Shown here: positions 45,241 to 59,080 of the stretch, one piece after another
Layout of the letters: every line of letters starts with the position of its first letter
Numbering within the stretch: position 1 is the stretch's first letter
From: Thamnaconus septentrionalis
Taxonomy: Eukaryota; Chordata; Actinopteri; Tetraodontiformes; Monacanthidae
Direction: 5' to 3'
NCBI GenBank assembly: GCA_009823395.1
Contig: CM020515.1
Location: 7,052,489 to 7,116,488 of the forward strand
DNA length: 64,000 bases
Notes under the pieces: model-generated
What the model was told of the DNA's origin: nothing
The model's database searches: none
Seen by the model: the letters and a program-made list of their open reading frames with translations, nothing else
Translations under genes and position numbers: made by a program

Positions 45241-47439
45241 TGGGGTGAATGCAGTGTGAAAAGGTTCTTTTTTTTTAGCTTTGAAAATAGCCCTTTTTCT
45301 GCCTTCTATCAAACCTGGTCAGCAGTCAAAGAATATCAGAGGGACATTTGCCCAAGTGCCTGCATAGAAGCAATCCTAGCACTGCGATGCTTATTGCACA
45401 CGTAGCGCTGATGTTCAACTGCAATGTTATGCAAGACGCAACACGTGCAAATGTCAGAGCTGGGACAAAGTTGCCGTTTCGGTGTTCACATTGTTGAAGT
45501 CACACAATCCCCGCGTGCATCCTGATGTTGATGATGGACTAAAAGAAAAATATTCAATGTCCAGCTTTGGCTGACTGGCTTCTTTTCAACTGTTTCATAC
45601 CATCTTCAACCAACTCGATTTTGCTTCATCACGATTTTGAAGAAGAAAAGTGTCCTCAAGCTTTGCCGTCGAATTAACTCTTCTAATCTGCCAAATATTT
45701 CGATTTCATTAATTGATCATGTTGAAGTAACGCAAATAAAATATAGCAAACTGAAGTAACACCAACGAGTACAATAAAGTGTTTGGAAAGAGGATAGGAT
45801 GAAGTGGACAATGTGCCCCAATCCAATTCCAATCTCTATCAATTTATTTAAAAGCCATTTAAAGCAAAACACAACAGACTATAGTAATCGCAGAGGCAAT
45901 AACAGCCGAGTAAAGGAGTCACAAAGTCATGAAATAATACAACATCCTAATACAATGACAACACTCTCATCATTTCATCCATCGTGTATACCTTGTTTTT
46001 AAGTATTAATTTGGATTGCATCAACATCCTACTTTAGTTCCACAGATGAATTCCCTTTATCAGTATTGTGCAGTGCCTTGTTTTTTTCTTCTGTACTCAC
46101 AAGTACGCAAGTTCCTCTGAGTCATATTTGGTTTCCCGCTTTGGCAAAAAGCACACCATTTATTTTAGTCTGCACATGATTTGAGTAGTTTTGAAATTAA
46201 CATGATGCAGGGATGTTAATGTTTTGCTTAAATGAATAGTGGGCTTCTTGCTTCTGTGAAAGTAATCTTATTTACAATTGTACATACATAACTCTGTGGC
46301 TCATTTTTCTTCTGCTACAGGGTTATATACATTTGTCCGATGTAAACCAGTTAGTTACCATCCTGGGAAATATTATAAATGACTTTCTTTTACTTTAATT
46401 CAGTTAGAAAAAAATATAATAATGACATAAGAATGCGCAATCTCAAACATATAACACCACTGTATCTGCATGTTTTCATTATTAAAACTTTGCAGACAAT
46501 TCTGGTTTTTAGGACAAGTGATAGACTGTTAGAGATAAACTACCATTAAGTAACTTGTTATTGCATCATAGTATCGTGCACAAGTTTTATCTAAACGGCA
46601 GCCTTTCTCCTTTTCTAAGACAAAAGCATTCTGGAAGTTTTACTTAGATGATTTTTCATTGTTGCGCCACAACACACATGAACACAATTTCACATTTTAC
46701 AACCAGATTAAGGCTGTTGTTTGGGTGTTTAAATAATCTCATTTCTTAATTGGACTAAAAATCTTTTAGTACATTTTACACCATTTAAATCTACCACCAA
46801 ATTAGACTGTATTTCTCTACGCAGGTACAGAGAGGCATTCATTGAAGAACACAGCCATCAAAAGCACATAAAAAAAGACAATTGGGAGGATTTTTGGATA
46901 AAATAAAAGCAAGTTGCAAATTTAAGGTCATGCAGATCCAATTACAAAATATGCATAGTATTTAAACTATTTAGGTTTTGTCGTGTGCACGCGTTTAAAG
47001 AATTTTACTGGTATTAGCCTGATCCTGAACAGTGATAGACGTGCATCCGTTGGTCGGCCTAAACACTCTCGACGAAACCTACAAATCTCTCAGCGTTGGC
47101 GTAAATTGTGGACAGAGGGAAAAAAAAAATGTAAAGAGTTGAACTATTTTTCCCCCCATGGTGACAGCTGGAATCACTGGGCACACAGACAGTAGCAGCC
47201 ATGTGTCGTTTGATGCAACCGAGACCTCTTTCCACTCTTTGTACTAAAATTGTCAGGCACTGTTGTGAAGCTTTCGGGGTCTATTGCAAATTTTTGCAGC
47301 CACGTTGGGAGTAAGAAGAAAAAAAAAAATCTGGAGGGTTCTGTTAAAACAACATCTAAACTCCTGAGCCGTCTTCTTTTTTTTTTTTTGCTGCAGCTGA
47401 AACAAAGACCTGTGCACCAAACTGCACATCGGCCTGTCA

Positions 47440-48350
47440 GCCATGACTTCTGCACGTCCGTCAGCAAAGAAAACACTCCCGTCGTTTGCCTCCCGTTCGG
47501 TTCCCCTCGGTGAGACGAACGAACCGCGGAGAAGAGACTCAGAGACGCCGAGGCCCCCGGTCCGCTCGCTCCGATCCCGATTTTGTCACATACGCGGGCG
47601 GGCGAGCGAGCGGCATTTTCTGGAAAAAGGGCTCCCACACCCAGTCGCACATTGTACCGCCGACCCGGCCGGCCAGCCAGCCGGCCGGCCGGCCGGGCCC
47701 CTCCCTCCCTCCCTCCCACCGCGCATACCTCCAGACCACGTGAGCCAGTGCAGTGGCTGTGATATGGCACACCCCCAGCTCGCACACACCCACTTCTGCC
47801 AGGGGAGGGCTGGAGATGGGAGGGGCGGAAGGAAGGAAGGAGCGAGCGAGCGAGCGAGGGAGAGAAGGCATTATAGCGAGGGGGGGGGGTGTAGGGGGGC
47901 TACTACTCACTGCCTTACCCCTCCTCCACCCTTCCTCCCACCGCCGCTCATACATGCCTACATGTGTGTGTGTGTGTGCGTGCACGAGCGCGTATGTGAG
48001 CGCGCGAGCCCCAGCACATGCACATGTGTGTCAGGCATGTGACCAGCAGCCACAGCCTCCATTTTAACTCTTTGAGAATGCCGGCGTGCGGGCGAGAGAG
48101 AGAGAGAGAGGGAGAGAGAGAGAGAGAGACGGGGCCGGAGGAGAGGAGGATCATGGGAGGAAAGTTGGGGCGGTGGAGGGGGCGGGCGTGGGGGAAGGGA
48201 GGACTGGAGCGCTTGAAGCAACACCTTGTTTCACAGGCTGCTGCGAAGAGGTGGGTCGGGGGGGCCGAGGAGGAGGGGTTTCTCACGACCACCACCACCG
48301 CCGTTTCCACTCGGAGCCCCCCCCTCCACCCCCCCGTGTCACCTTGCTTC
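47440..48350. promoter_or_regulatory. CpG-rich cluster 4 with GGCC/GAGC tandem motifs
   Basis: About 0.9 kb of GC-rich sequence with a (GGCC)-type cluster near 47667-47697, CCCT repeats, GGAA and GAGC tetramer repeats (47829-47860) and GA tracts (48092-48128). The long open frames on both strands are compositional. It is a candidate regulatory island. Confidence 0.3.
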
Positions 48351-50240
48351 CCATCCCCCCCTCCCCCCCACCTCCATGCAGTCAGAAGACGGACGGCCCA
48401 GATGACTGTTCCAATTCTGCATGTGTAGCTGCAGAGCTGGCTGGGTTGGGGGGGACGCAAAAAAAAAAAAAAAAAAAAACATACACACACACACACACAC
48501 GCATACAAAAAAATTTTTTATCTTCAAATCTTTAACTTTGCAGCTCGCCGTGCAGGTGAGGCGGGGGCGCAAATGTCGCCACTTAAGCGCCCGTTAGCCG
48601 CAGTTACTCATCCAGCTAAAATGCTAAGCTATGCAAATTGGCGACTTCGGATGGCTTTCCGTGAATTTTTTTTCCCCCTCTTGTGAAGCTCCTGGCATTC
48701 TGACTCACCCGCTCCTCTTCCTCCCCACTTAAAAAAGCAAACGAAAAACACAAAAGAAATCCAACGCCTTCAGATTCACCAACGCCGTTTTTCAAATCTG
48801 ATTTTTTTTTTTTACCTGAAGGACCCCGAAGGGAAAGCCAGTACTGCGTATGTAGACGCCTTGTAACGCAGACCGATAGCCGCCCGCTACCTCGGCCACG
48901 AGAGAATACAGCAACTACAACAACAGCTCAGTTTTACTTTGTTCCTTTGTAAAAAAAAAAAAAAAAAAAAAAATTTTAGAGGCCGATACTGTAAAAAACA
49001 CACAGTCAATATATAAACCTAAACAAATAAAATGATTCATCCAAACAATACGCTAATAATTTCAAAGCATGCCAGCGTTTCAATATACACAAGTCAGCGT
49101 TTCTGTTTCATGCAAGGCAACAACAGCCTCACTTCACACCATCCTATTCTGCGCCGCACCAACTCCTGCAGCTTCCAGCTACAGCACTGTCGCACTGCAC
49201 TTCCACTGCCCCTTCAGCGACGTCAGCCCTGTCAACACCGTTTCCATTCCGGTGTTCGTAAGCGCGGCCTAAGACGTAAAAACCGCTCCACGATCCCGCA
49301 CCTCTCCACGAACGCTTCCCTCTGAAAGGTTAAAATACCGCCAATCCGAGACGCGTCACCGCCGAACGGGGCACTCCAAAGTTCTGCTGTTTACACACCC
49401 AGGGGTCGGCACGGAGGTCACAAAATCAATTCTCCAAATATTAATCGTTAAGCAAAGTTGGAAATGGAACGTCCGAGAAAATGTGTCATCAAGAACGGGA
49501 TTAGTTTGGCTTTGTTTATTACAGTAAACGCCTTACGTGCTGTCAACACACGAACGACCTAATGAATGTTCGGCCATTTTAATTAAGTTAGCAAGACACG
49601 ATTGTGGAATTTTAAAAAAATAATAATTTTTTTAGCCATGTTAGTCGGGAGATCTGGTAAAAGTGACGTGATTGCAAAATTTTCAGCAGCGATTCCTACA
49701 AAGAGCCTCAGACTCTTTTTGGCCAATGCAAATCACTGCAGTGTCGCTTTGTGTGTGTGTGTGTGTGTGGGGGGGGGTTAAACTGATGCAGCTCTTCTCA
49801 GCTGTATTGTGTGTGTTTTTATTCTGAAGGAAAGGCTACATCTTTCAACTAAGGAAGCAACACACAGTGCTTTTTCATTTTTTTTAGGAATACACGACGA
49901 CTGTGCACACAGTAAATAACCAGCACGTGCACAGGTGATATACAAACACATATATACATATGTAATCTTTCTTGGATCGTCTTCCCCACCCGGGGGCCAT
50001 GCTTTTTTTTTTTTTTTTTTTACACATCGTCTCCCGGCTTGGTAATCCTTTGTTTGGCGTCATAATTTCCTCTTGTGCTCAACTCGAGCGAGCGCGCCAA
50101 CTCTTAGCGGTGGCAAAAAAATTGCACAGACACGGAGAGCAGCAAGAGTCACCGTGAAAGCATGTCGGAGCAGACAGACTTGTCAGTGAGTCATCCAGGA
50201 ACACGCGGGCCTCCGAACAGAGACGCTCCACGTTCATGTT

Positions 50241-50356
<116 letters not shown>

Positions 50357-51225
50357 GTGTCATCTCTAAATTTAGAGCATCCCATCATTCAAAGAGTTTT
50401 GTTCGCTACGGCTACGTTTCACTTTTTTTGATGCTTTTGTTCAAACCCCATTTCCCGTTTGCACAGATTTGGAGCAGTTTGGAGGCTTAGTATCGTCTTT
50501 GTTTGTTTGTTTTTAAGAATTGTCACCCAATAGTTCGCTTTATTTTCTGGGGTGGTAAGGAGGTTGTGTTTTCCCTCCAAAGTTGCTAAACTGTTAGCCG
50601 CAAACTGTACAATGAAATGTCTGCAGCAGTCTTTCCTGTCCAGGAGCTACTGTGAGGTATTCCCTCAGTACGCTTTGCTTTTAATGGCTAATATGTGCAA
50701 ATGTAGTGGGAGTGAAAACAAATGCCCCTTCTCCACTGACAAAAAAAAAAAAAGAAGCAAGGGAAGCCTCTTGCTCGCTGTACGTGATGGAAGTGAAGTC
50801 GGAGGGGCGACTTCAACAAAGCAGCCATTTGCAGCTGCTGTAACCATCAGGCAGGAAATCGCTCCAACATGTGATGTGATGGAGGGGGGGGGGGGAATAG
50901 ATGGAGAACATGAAAAAGTGAAACAAAAATCAAAAGGAGTCTTTTTAGTCAGGGAGACCGTGAAAAGAAAAGTGCATTGTTAATGATTCGATTTGTCACT
51001 GTTTTTAAGCAAAACTGAAAAAGTAATTGAATTGAATTATTGATTGAAAAAAAAATATCCGAAACTTCAGTCAATCACGATACACAAGAGTGTTTTGTTT
51101 TTCGGTCTCTCAAACTTAAACATTATTTAAAATGTAAAGATATAAGAGCAATTTCAGCACTTAAATATTTATATAAATAGGAAATATGATATAGGATTGT
51201 TTTGTACCTCAACTGTAAAGTCAGA

Positions 51226-51290
51226 ATATAGAATAGATGTACTTTATTGATCCCAAATTGGGAAACTACACTACAGAAAATTGCGACAGA
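51226..51290. repeat. teleost dispersed repeat fragment
   Basis: GAATAGATGTACTTTATTGA followed by TCCCAAATTGGGAAA is a motif common at the ends of dispersed fish retroelements. It is only a short remnant; the family is not assigned. Confidence 0.45.
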
Positions 51291-52279
51291 GGCACAGTTC
51301 GATTTATGATTCATAAATCTACCTCAGACGCATTTTAGTGCAACAAATTGAAAGTGAAATTTGTGTTTAAAATTGTGTTGTTAATTATCAGGTATTTTGG
51401 GGAGAGGGAAAAGTTGTAAAAAAAGTCCCCAAATTATAGCAAGGTCACCACTTCTCCACAAATCAAACGCAACGAGAAGTAAAAGCAAAGCAGGTTTTTA
51501 AAAGTATCCAGTTCGTAGCGAGCTGGTGAACGCAACAGAGGTCAGTGAAGGCCTCACAGCTTTACGAGAAATGACGAAACAACGGAAAAAAAAAATCGAT
51601 AGGCACTCGCTGCGTAAAAATCTTCTTTTTAATGTGGTGAGGCACAGGTTGTTTTGAGTTCTTCGGGATCAGTTGATGTGACTGGTGGTAAGAAGAGAAA
51701 CTAATGCGGTCAAGGCAAGGAACACGCTCAGAGCACAAACAGAGGGGAAGCAAACACAAAGGTCCTTTAACAGGGTCAAGTGCTGGAAGGCTGACAGTTC
51801 ACTACTTAGACGGAGAGGAACCGAGGAGAGGACTGAGCAGGAAGTTCTGTATGCTAATCGGTGGCTACATAAGCCCCCGCCTTCTAGCCAATCGCGGCCC
51901 GGCATGACGAGCACCCCGGCCAACCAGACGGAAACCCACGACTCCCCCGCCCCCCCCCCTCTTGATCTGCCTGCCAAAAACAAGTCGGCGATTCGAGGCC
52001 ATCTTTCCCTTTGAGCGCACACCTGAACCGCGAGCGCGTCGCCAAGTGATTCACGTAGGTGACTTGAACAAAGGTTCGATTCAAAAAGCGAGACAAGTTT
52101 AAATGCACAGCAGCCCTGGGTGAATTCCACGTCAGTCCAGACTGCGACGATGAAGGGGATTTTCAAAAGACGGGCCCGAGAAAGTCCACCACTTAAAGTC
52201 TCACCTCCCGTCCAAAGAGAGGATGAAGAAGCCAACAAAGTTGTGAATAAACACTGAACAGAAGTCTGTTGATGGTGAG

Positions 52280-52312
52280 ATTTGCGCTAAGAAGGTCTTT
52301 CTTAGCGCAAAT
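52280..52312. repeat. perfect 14-bp hairpin
   Basis: The arm ATTTGCGCTAAGAA (52280-52293) is followed by a 5-base loop (GGTCT) and its exact reverse complement (52299-52312). No RNA family is recognised. Confidence 0.85.
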
Positions 52313-55300
52313 AAAAGGCTGCGGAGCTTGGGTGGCATTTCAGTTCAAACTCATTTTTCTTGAAAGTACGAGATGATAACATTAGCCTAAATTCAACTTT
52401 GAGCAAGTCTTTATTTTGATCGAACACTGGCCCGTTTGCTCGCGGGCCTTTTCAAACAGACGTGTTGATATAACTGCTGCATTTTAGACTTAAAATAAAA
52501 GTTGTGAGAATTCCTGGGTGACAGGTCGGGGGATGTTTAAATGCATCTTTTTAATAAAAAAAAAACAAAAAAAATACTGACTTTCTATTACAAGGAGTTT
52601 GGTGAAAATGTCAATGTGCCTTTTAAAAATATAAAATTTGTGAAACTCCGCCTCACCCTCCAAACATGGAAGGAGAAACAACAAGAGCTAAAGATTTTAC
52701 ACCACACATTCAGAGTTTTATGGAGCAGACATAAGAAATCAGGTCATTACTGTGACAGAAGTCCCAGGAGAAGAAGTTTTTGGACTGTAATTCATTCAAA
52801 AATCTTATTTATTGATTTTTTATTTTTTTTAATGTCTTAAAAATAATTTTTCCATTAACTTTCGTTCATAGATGTCTAATTGAGTTTGTCCGAACTTTTC
52901 ACTAATACAACCCTGCTACAAATTCATCCAGTTAGTTTCCCCCCTCCAGACGTCCAAGAGCTTCCCACGTCCTCAGCAGCTCATCTCACGTTGACAAAAC
53001 AAAAATATTTAACTTTCACTGTGCAGTTCTATTTTTCCACAAAAAGAATTTAATATTTTAGCAGGTTGTGTTTTGTTAGCATTTTAGCAAATGATCGTAG
53101 AACCATAAAATCTGACAAAAGCTAAGGCAAAACAAATACGATTTTTGACACAGAACGACTCAAATATTTAAGTGGATGTTAAAAATATCTTTTACTGCAT
53201 GGCGTTCTCTTCTCCGCACTGGCAGAGAGCAGGATAGTGTTTTCGCACCTGTACGTGAATTCATTTTTGCTGAGCAGGGTGGAAAACACCGACCAGGAGG
53301 AGTGACCTGGCAGCTGTGAGACTGGCTGCTTGGAGTATTTTTTCCATAATCGGCTTGTTTCAAGTTCTATTGTGAATTTTTTTAAATTTTGTACTTTTAA
53401 ATAAAGAGTTTTGTGTAATTTTAGAGATGGATCAGAGTGCAGTCAAGGTGCAAATATGACAGCATACACTAGCCTGGAAAGCACTTTTTTTTTAATCAAT
53501 TTTTCAAATAAAGAAAAGGGGGGAAATTTCGATTTGTTGGTTAAAATGAGTGCTGAGGCAGACACCGTTGAAAAAATGCAGGCCCAATCACAACAGGAAA
53601 CCTAGCAGACGTGTTTCACCGTCGGGAGATGTGACAATTAGCCCTTTGCACTTCCAGAGCTGCGACTTTTGCATCTGTCGCGATTACAACGGCTTGCGAG
53701 TGGCGGCCACGGTAAACGTACTGCACGGGCGGCGGCGAACTGTTTGCATTTCGATCTGGTGACTCCCACGGAGTCGGGGGGGGAAGGGGCGAGAGGTAGG
53801 AACGAGACGGAGGCCCTCATTAAAAGCTCCTAATTGAAGCGAACACACGCACATTTTTTTGTGCCCCCCGACTATAGATGACTGGAGCTGGGAGGGCTGG
53901 GGTGGGGGCGGGGCTCTCCCTGCTACACACACACAAAAAAATACACACATTCTCACAACATACGCACACACATGTGCAGCGAGGTGGGCCCCACCATCCA
54001 CTGCACAGATTCCACCGTTGGGCCCCAAACGCCCCACAGCAGACCCACCAACAGCAGCACTCTCCTTTCCTTCCTTCCTTCCCGGTTCGTGCTCATCCCT
54101 CCGCCGCCGCCACCGTGACGTGCCCACACCCAGATGTCTGCGCACGTGTGCAAAATGTATTTTTGGGAGAGCCATGGAGAAGGGAGAGCAACAGCCAAAG
54201 GCAGGGAGCAGGGGGTGGGGTAGGGCGAAGGGGTTGGGGGTCGGCGGGAGGCACCGTGGGCGAGCGACAGAGGGGGAGAGAGAGAGCGAAACAGAGGACA
54301 GATGGTTTAAACCAGAGAAGAAACAATCAGATGAGGCAAAAGGAGGGAGAGGGGGGAGGGGAGTCTTCTTAAAGGGACAGGACCCACTTACCCCTTCACC
54401 TACATTGGGCCTGCGTGGTGGATCCACTCTGTGCCGTCCCCTCCGCAACACTTCTCCACGACTTCGGCTTGTTTCTCCCACCCCCCCCTATCCCCCCAAC
54501 CCTCCACCCTGTTCGGCTACGGGGCTTTCGAGGGACGGCGACGCTCGTCTTCTCCCACCTGCACCAGAGTTTGTGCAACTGTTTTATTTGACAAGAAAAT
54601 TAACAAAAAAAACCTGCTGGAATACGGTGGAGAAATTACTAAAAACTTAGTGAACTGTTGTCTGCCAAATTTGTGAGCACCTGCAACCATGTTTAATCTG
54701 GGTCTATGCAGTAGTATGTCTTTTGCCTGTGCATGTGCAATCGTGTGGCTATGTAATTATTTTGTGTGAAAGTTTATGGCCAATAGATGTGCAAGAATGT
54801 AGGCGTAGTTATTATATGTGAATGTTTATGGATTTGTGGATGTTTATGGACTTTTTATGTCAATTGTTGCATTTATTTCCATTTACCATATTTGCTGTAC
54901 TGTTTTGGGGACTACAGATGGAATTTAGCAGCAAGTGCTAAGTCCGGCGTATTTGCAGTGAGTACTCAAGCACTCAGTGTTCATTAATATGTGATGTTCC
55001 ATCTAAATAAATGTATAAATAAAATAAATAACCCATTCACAAACAGCGTCCATACTGACCAAAACAGCAAAAAAAAAACAACAACTGACTTTTGAAACGT
55101 TCAATTAGAAAAAAAAAAAATATGTGGATACTTTGTGCTTCTTAAGAAGATTTAGAAGCTACACAGCGCAGAGCAGAGGTGTCTACCTTGCGTAGGTCTG
55201 GCTTGCGGCAGCGCGTTTCAAATGTGAACGTCAAGTGGGAAGTGCACAGGATATATAGGCGTGAGTGAGGCCTGTTGCCAAAGCAAAGTGGTGCATCTGC

Positions 55301-56637
55301 AAAGGCGTATATGTGGAGCCTATAGAGAAGCTTAATGCGCCATCACACCTGGAACATATACACGCCAAGCCAGTATTTTTTTTTTTTTTCTCCTGAAAAG
55401 GCCAAACTGTCAGTTATCATTTTTCTAGCAGTACTGGGCAAAAGACAAAAACCAAAACAAACACAATGTCCCACAACAGATGACATCATGGAACATCTTC
55501 AATCATCTCCCTAAAGGCAACTTTGTTAACGTGCCTTTAAGGGCAGGTAATTAAAGTCCACCGATCCACATCTTCTCCGTTTGCAATAAAACGGTCAGAC
55601 ATAAAATGCAAGACATTTTTTTTTCTTTTTAAAGACTAAAAACCCCATTTTCATTCAGCAAAAACAGCAGAGAATTCCAGGAAAACTGAAATTTCCCTCC
55701 CTCAATGTGTAAGCGATCACAAAGCCGGCATTTTTCGAGAGAGAAAATATCCAAATAAAATTCTGGGACTTTTTGCCAGGTAGTATTTTTCTCTCCCCAA
55801 AAGTGAAAACACAGAAGGTAAAAATTTGCCCGCGAGGGTGACATCACCCATTCCGCGCCACAAAAAATAAACACGTTTGAAAAGTACGAATAATCTGCAG
55901 CGTGAATTAAAAGACCGCCCCCACTCCCCCGAGTGGCACGCTGCCTCGGCTCGCGTTTGTGTCACTTCCTGTTTTCCGCCTAGTCTCGCGCGGCTACCGC
56001 CGCCGCTGCTTGCACAAATTTCAAGTTTCCACCTGGAGTGAAAACGCCGCATTCCTGCAAACCTGCCGGCTAGGGTAGCATGTGAGAACGGCTGCCCCGG
56101 CTGAAAAATTCCAGCATTTCCTCTTTTTTTCCCCCCCCCGCCTTCCCTTCTCTTCCCAGGCAGTGTAGCGAAAACACGGCTCCAGTGTTGCTCGGGAATC
56201 GAAACGCGATAAGAGTGAAAACAGACATTCGCTGGAGAGGGGAAGGGGAAATAAAATAGCATTCGGACAAATTCGGTCTTCCGACCGAGGGAGGAAGATC
56301 TCAGCTGATGGCCAAACGCGCTGATAGACGCAGAGATACGCTGATCAGAAACAGAGGGCGACACATGCGGCTGCCAGTGGCCCCGCCCACCACCACCACA
56401 ACCACTGGAAAAAAAAGAAAAAGCAAACACTTGGCCAATTCAGAGACGCGACAAGAGCTCAAATATTTTGCCATCACATGACAAAGATCCGACAAAGCTC
56501 GGTTCAATTTGGCTGCTGGAATAGTTACGCGTGCAACATTTCAATGTGTTTCTCTTCTTATTCCCTTTTTGAAGACTGAAGCGTCTTTATTTTTCCCCAA
56601 TCAATTAAATCCATTACTGATAAGAGACAACAAAAAT

Positions 56638-56671
<34 letters not shown>

Positions 56672-57119
56672 CTCTGTTGGCCGAGCCGAGCCCCTCTGGT
56701 TCTCTCCGTGCCCAACTGGGGCTCGTGACCAATCACAGAGCTCTGTGGGCGGGACATTGGGACCTAAGAGGGGTTGAGGGGGGGGCGTCTAAGAACAGAC
56801 GCAGGCCTCTAAATAGCTACTGCACATACACGTAGTTTAGATTACAGGTGGGTTGGTGTGTATCTGCAATACCTTGTTGATGTTTGTGCCCGAAAAAAGA
56901 GAGAGACATTTTTCATGTTTTGCTTTGTCTTTCTTTTCCAAGAGTTGATGGTGGCACTTGTGGAATATGAAGCCGCCTTTTGATTGATTCACCAGCAGGT
57001 GGACAGTTAAGTCTACGGCTCTGACTTTTCAAGCTAAACTGGATGTATAATGTTAGACTCGGCAGGGACTCCTCAGCGGGGGAGCAGGTTATTTTGGGTC
57101 CGACTTAACGTACGAAGGA

Positions 57120-58020
57120 GCCGCCCCCCCCCCCACTTTTTCCCCCTCCCACCTCCTCTCTTTTGAAAGGCTCACGGGAGAGACAGGAAAGAGACTTGTG
57201 GATTTTGGAGCCGGCTCGGGCACAAAGGGAGCGACTCTGATTGACGAGCGCCCTGCTCGGCGGCGGGCGTCGAACCCTCGCCCGGCCGAGGGAGAGAATG
57301 CCTGCCGGTGGGTGCACCGACGGGCCAGCTAACAAAGATCTTCTGTGGCAGCTGAAAGGCACAGCTGGAAACAAACAACCCTGAACTCCCCCCTCTTCCA
57401 CTGCCCTCGTCGGACCACCGATGCTTCAATGCAAAGCGGAGCTGCAGAAAGGCAACGTTGGACAAACGCGCGGGAGTCGAACGAGTCCGGCTCTCCCCGT
57501 TGCTCGAGACGTCGGGTTGGAGGTGGGCGGGGCATGTAGGGAGGGGGAAGGGGTGGCGGGGGAGGAAAGGAAAGGAAAAAAAATAAAAATAAATAAAGAC
57601 TAGCATCCTCTCTCTCCCTCTCTCTCTCTCACACTCGGCCGGCCCTGCGTGCCTTTCCGCCGCGCTCGACTTCGCCTTTCTGGCCGGGTGGAAATGCTGA
57701 AATGCTGGGGGACTGTGCAGCGAGAACATGGCAACGCGCCAAGCGAGGGGAGGGGAGGGGAGGGGGGGGGGCGGGGAGGGAGGCGTAAAAGCCGGCGCAT
57801 GCGTCACGGGCTGCCAGAGCAGGCGAGGGAGGGATCCACCCGAGCGACCGCCCGCCCCCTCTCCTCTCCTCCCCTCCCCTCGCCTCCCCCCACCCGCGCT
57901 ACTCGCAGGTGGCGCTGCCAGACGATTGGTCGCACCCCCCTTGCTGCCTCCGCCCACTGGCCCCTCCCCCTCCTCCTCGCCAGCCATGAGAGGAGATGGT
58001 GTGCTACTTCTCTGAGCCTC
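57120..58020. promoter_or_regulatory. CpG-rich cluster 5
   Basis: The largest GC-rich block of the right half, with runs of G and C, several GGGGCGGG-type boxes, and a CTCF-like CAGGTGGCGCTG at about 57906. It could be a promoter, but the strand cannot be told and no first coding exon is recognised. Confidence 0.35.
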
Positions 58021-58762
58021 CAGATCTCTCCCTCTCCGTCTCTCTCTCGCCTATTGCTGCTGTACAAAAGTGTCACACACACACACACACACACACAGAT
58101 GCATTTTTGAGTGCGTTTAAAGTTGCAGCACGCTCGACATCTACGACGCGTGGAGGAAGGGGGGTTGAGGGCTGTTAAAAGCGCCGCAGTGGCGTTTGAC
58201 GGATGCAGATGCAAACATTCACGAGAAACGTCTAATTTTTTTTCTTTTTTTGGGGGGGAGGGGGAGACAAAAAAGAAAAGAAGGAAAAACAAGTTCTGTC
58301 CGCCTTTTTGCACATCCCTCCTCAAAGAGGCGGAGGCTACCGCCAGACCAACGTATGCAGTCCAAATGATCCCGGACGCCGAACACGCACGCGCACGTGC
58401 ACGAAACACACACACACACACACTCTCTGTGTCTCTAATCACATCAGACGTAGCGCGGTTCAAACCCTCGGAGGCTGCTGAAGTTTGACTCACAGCGTCA
58501 GGATTCCGGGGCTTCTTGACCCAGCTATGAGAGCACGGTCCCTCTCCCTGTCTCTCTCTCTCCCTCTCTGCTGAAGTGCCCTCAAGCAACACACACTGAA
58601 TCCACACCGAGCTTCCTGGTCGAGAAGAGAGAAAGAAAAAAAAAAAAGAGGGAGAGAGAAGAAAACCCACACGCGGAAGCAACAGTCTGGCGGAGAAAAG
58701 AAAAAGCGAGAGGGAGACAAGACAGCGAGGATGCAGTGGAATTCGACCAGGGTCAACCTGAG

Positions 58763-58874
<112 letters not shown>

Positions 58875-59049
58875 CATTAAATTGTGTGTGCTTGTGGGTT
58901 ACTAGCGTGAGGGGCTCTCCATACATTTACAGCCCCCTCCACTTTTTTTTTCCATTCAAAGACTTTAAACCGTAGTTGCAGCGAGGTGGAGCCAATAGTT
59001 ATGTAAAGCATGTGAAAGGCAACACAATGACGCCGATTGTGAAGTTTGC

Positions 59050-59080
<31 letters not shown>

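Noticed and set aside
47174..48535. Several open frames of 130-200 codons on both strands
   Set aside because: They arise from GC-rich tandem motifs (GGCC, GAGC, GA) and show no domain.
48533..48559. Plus-strand pattern TTTGCAG, a 12-base segment, then GTGAGG, like a micro-exon
   Set aside because: Chance acceptor and donor in GC-rich sequence; nothing links it to a gene.
53684..54650. Overlapping open frames of about 265 codons on both strands
   Set aside because: GC-rich composition lacks stops on both strands; the translations are low-complexity Pro/Gly/Arg/Ser text with no family motif.
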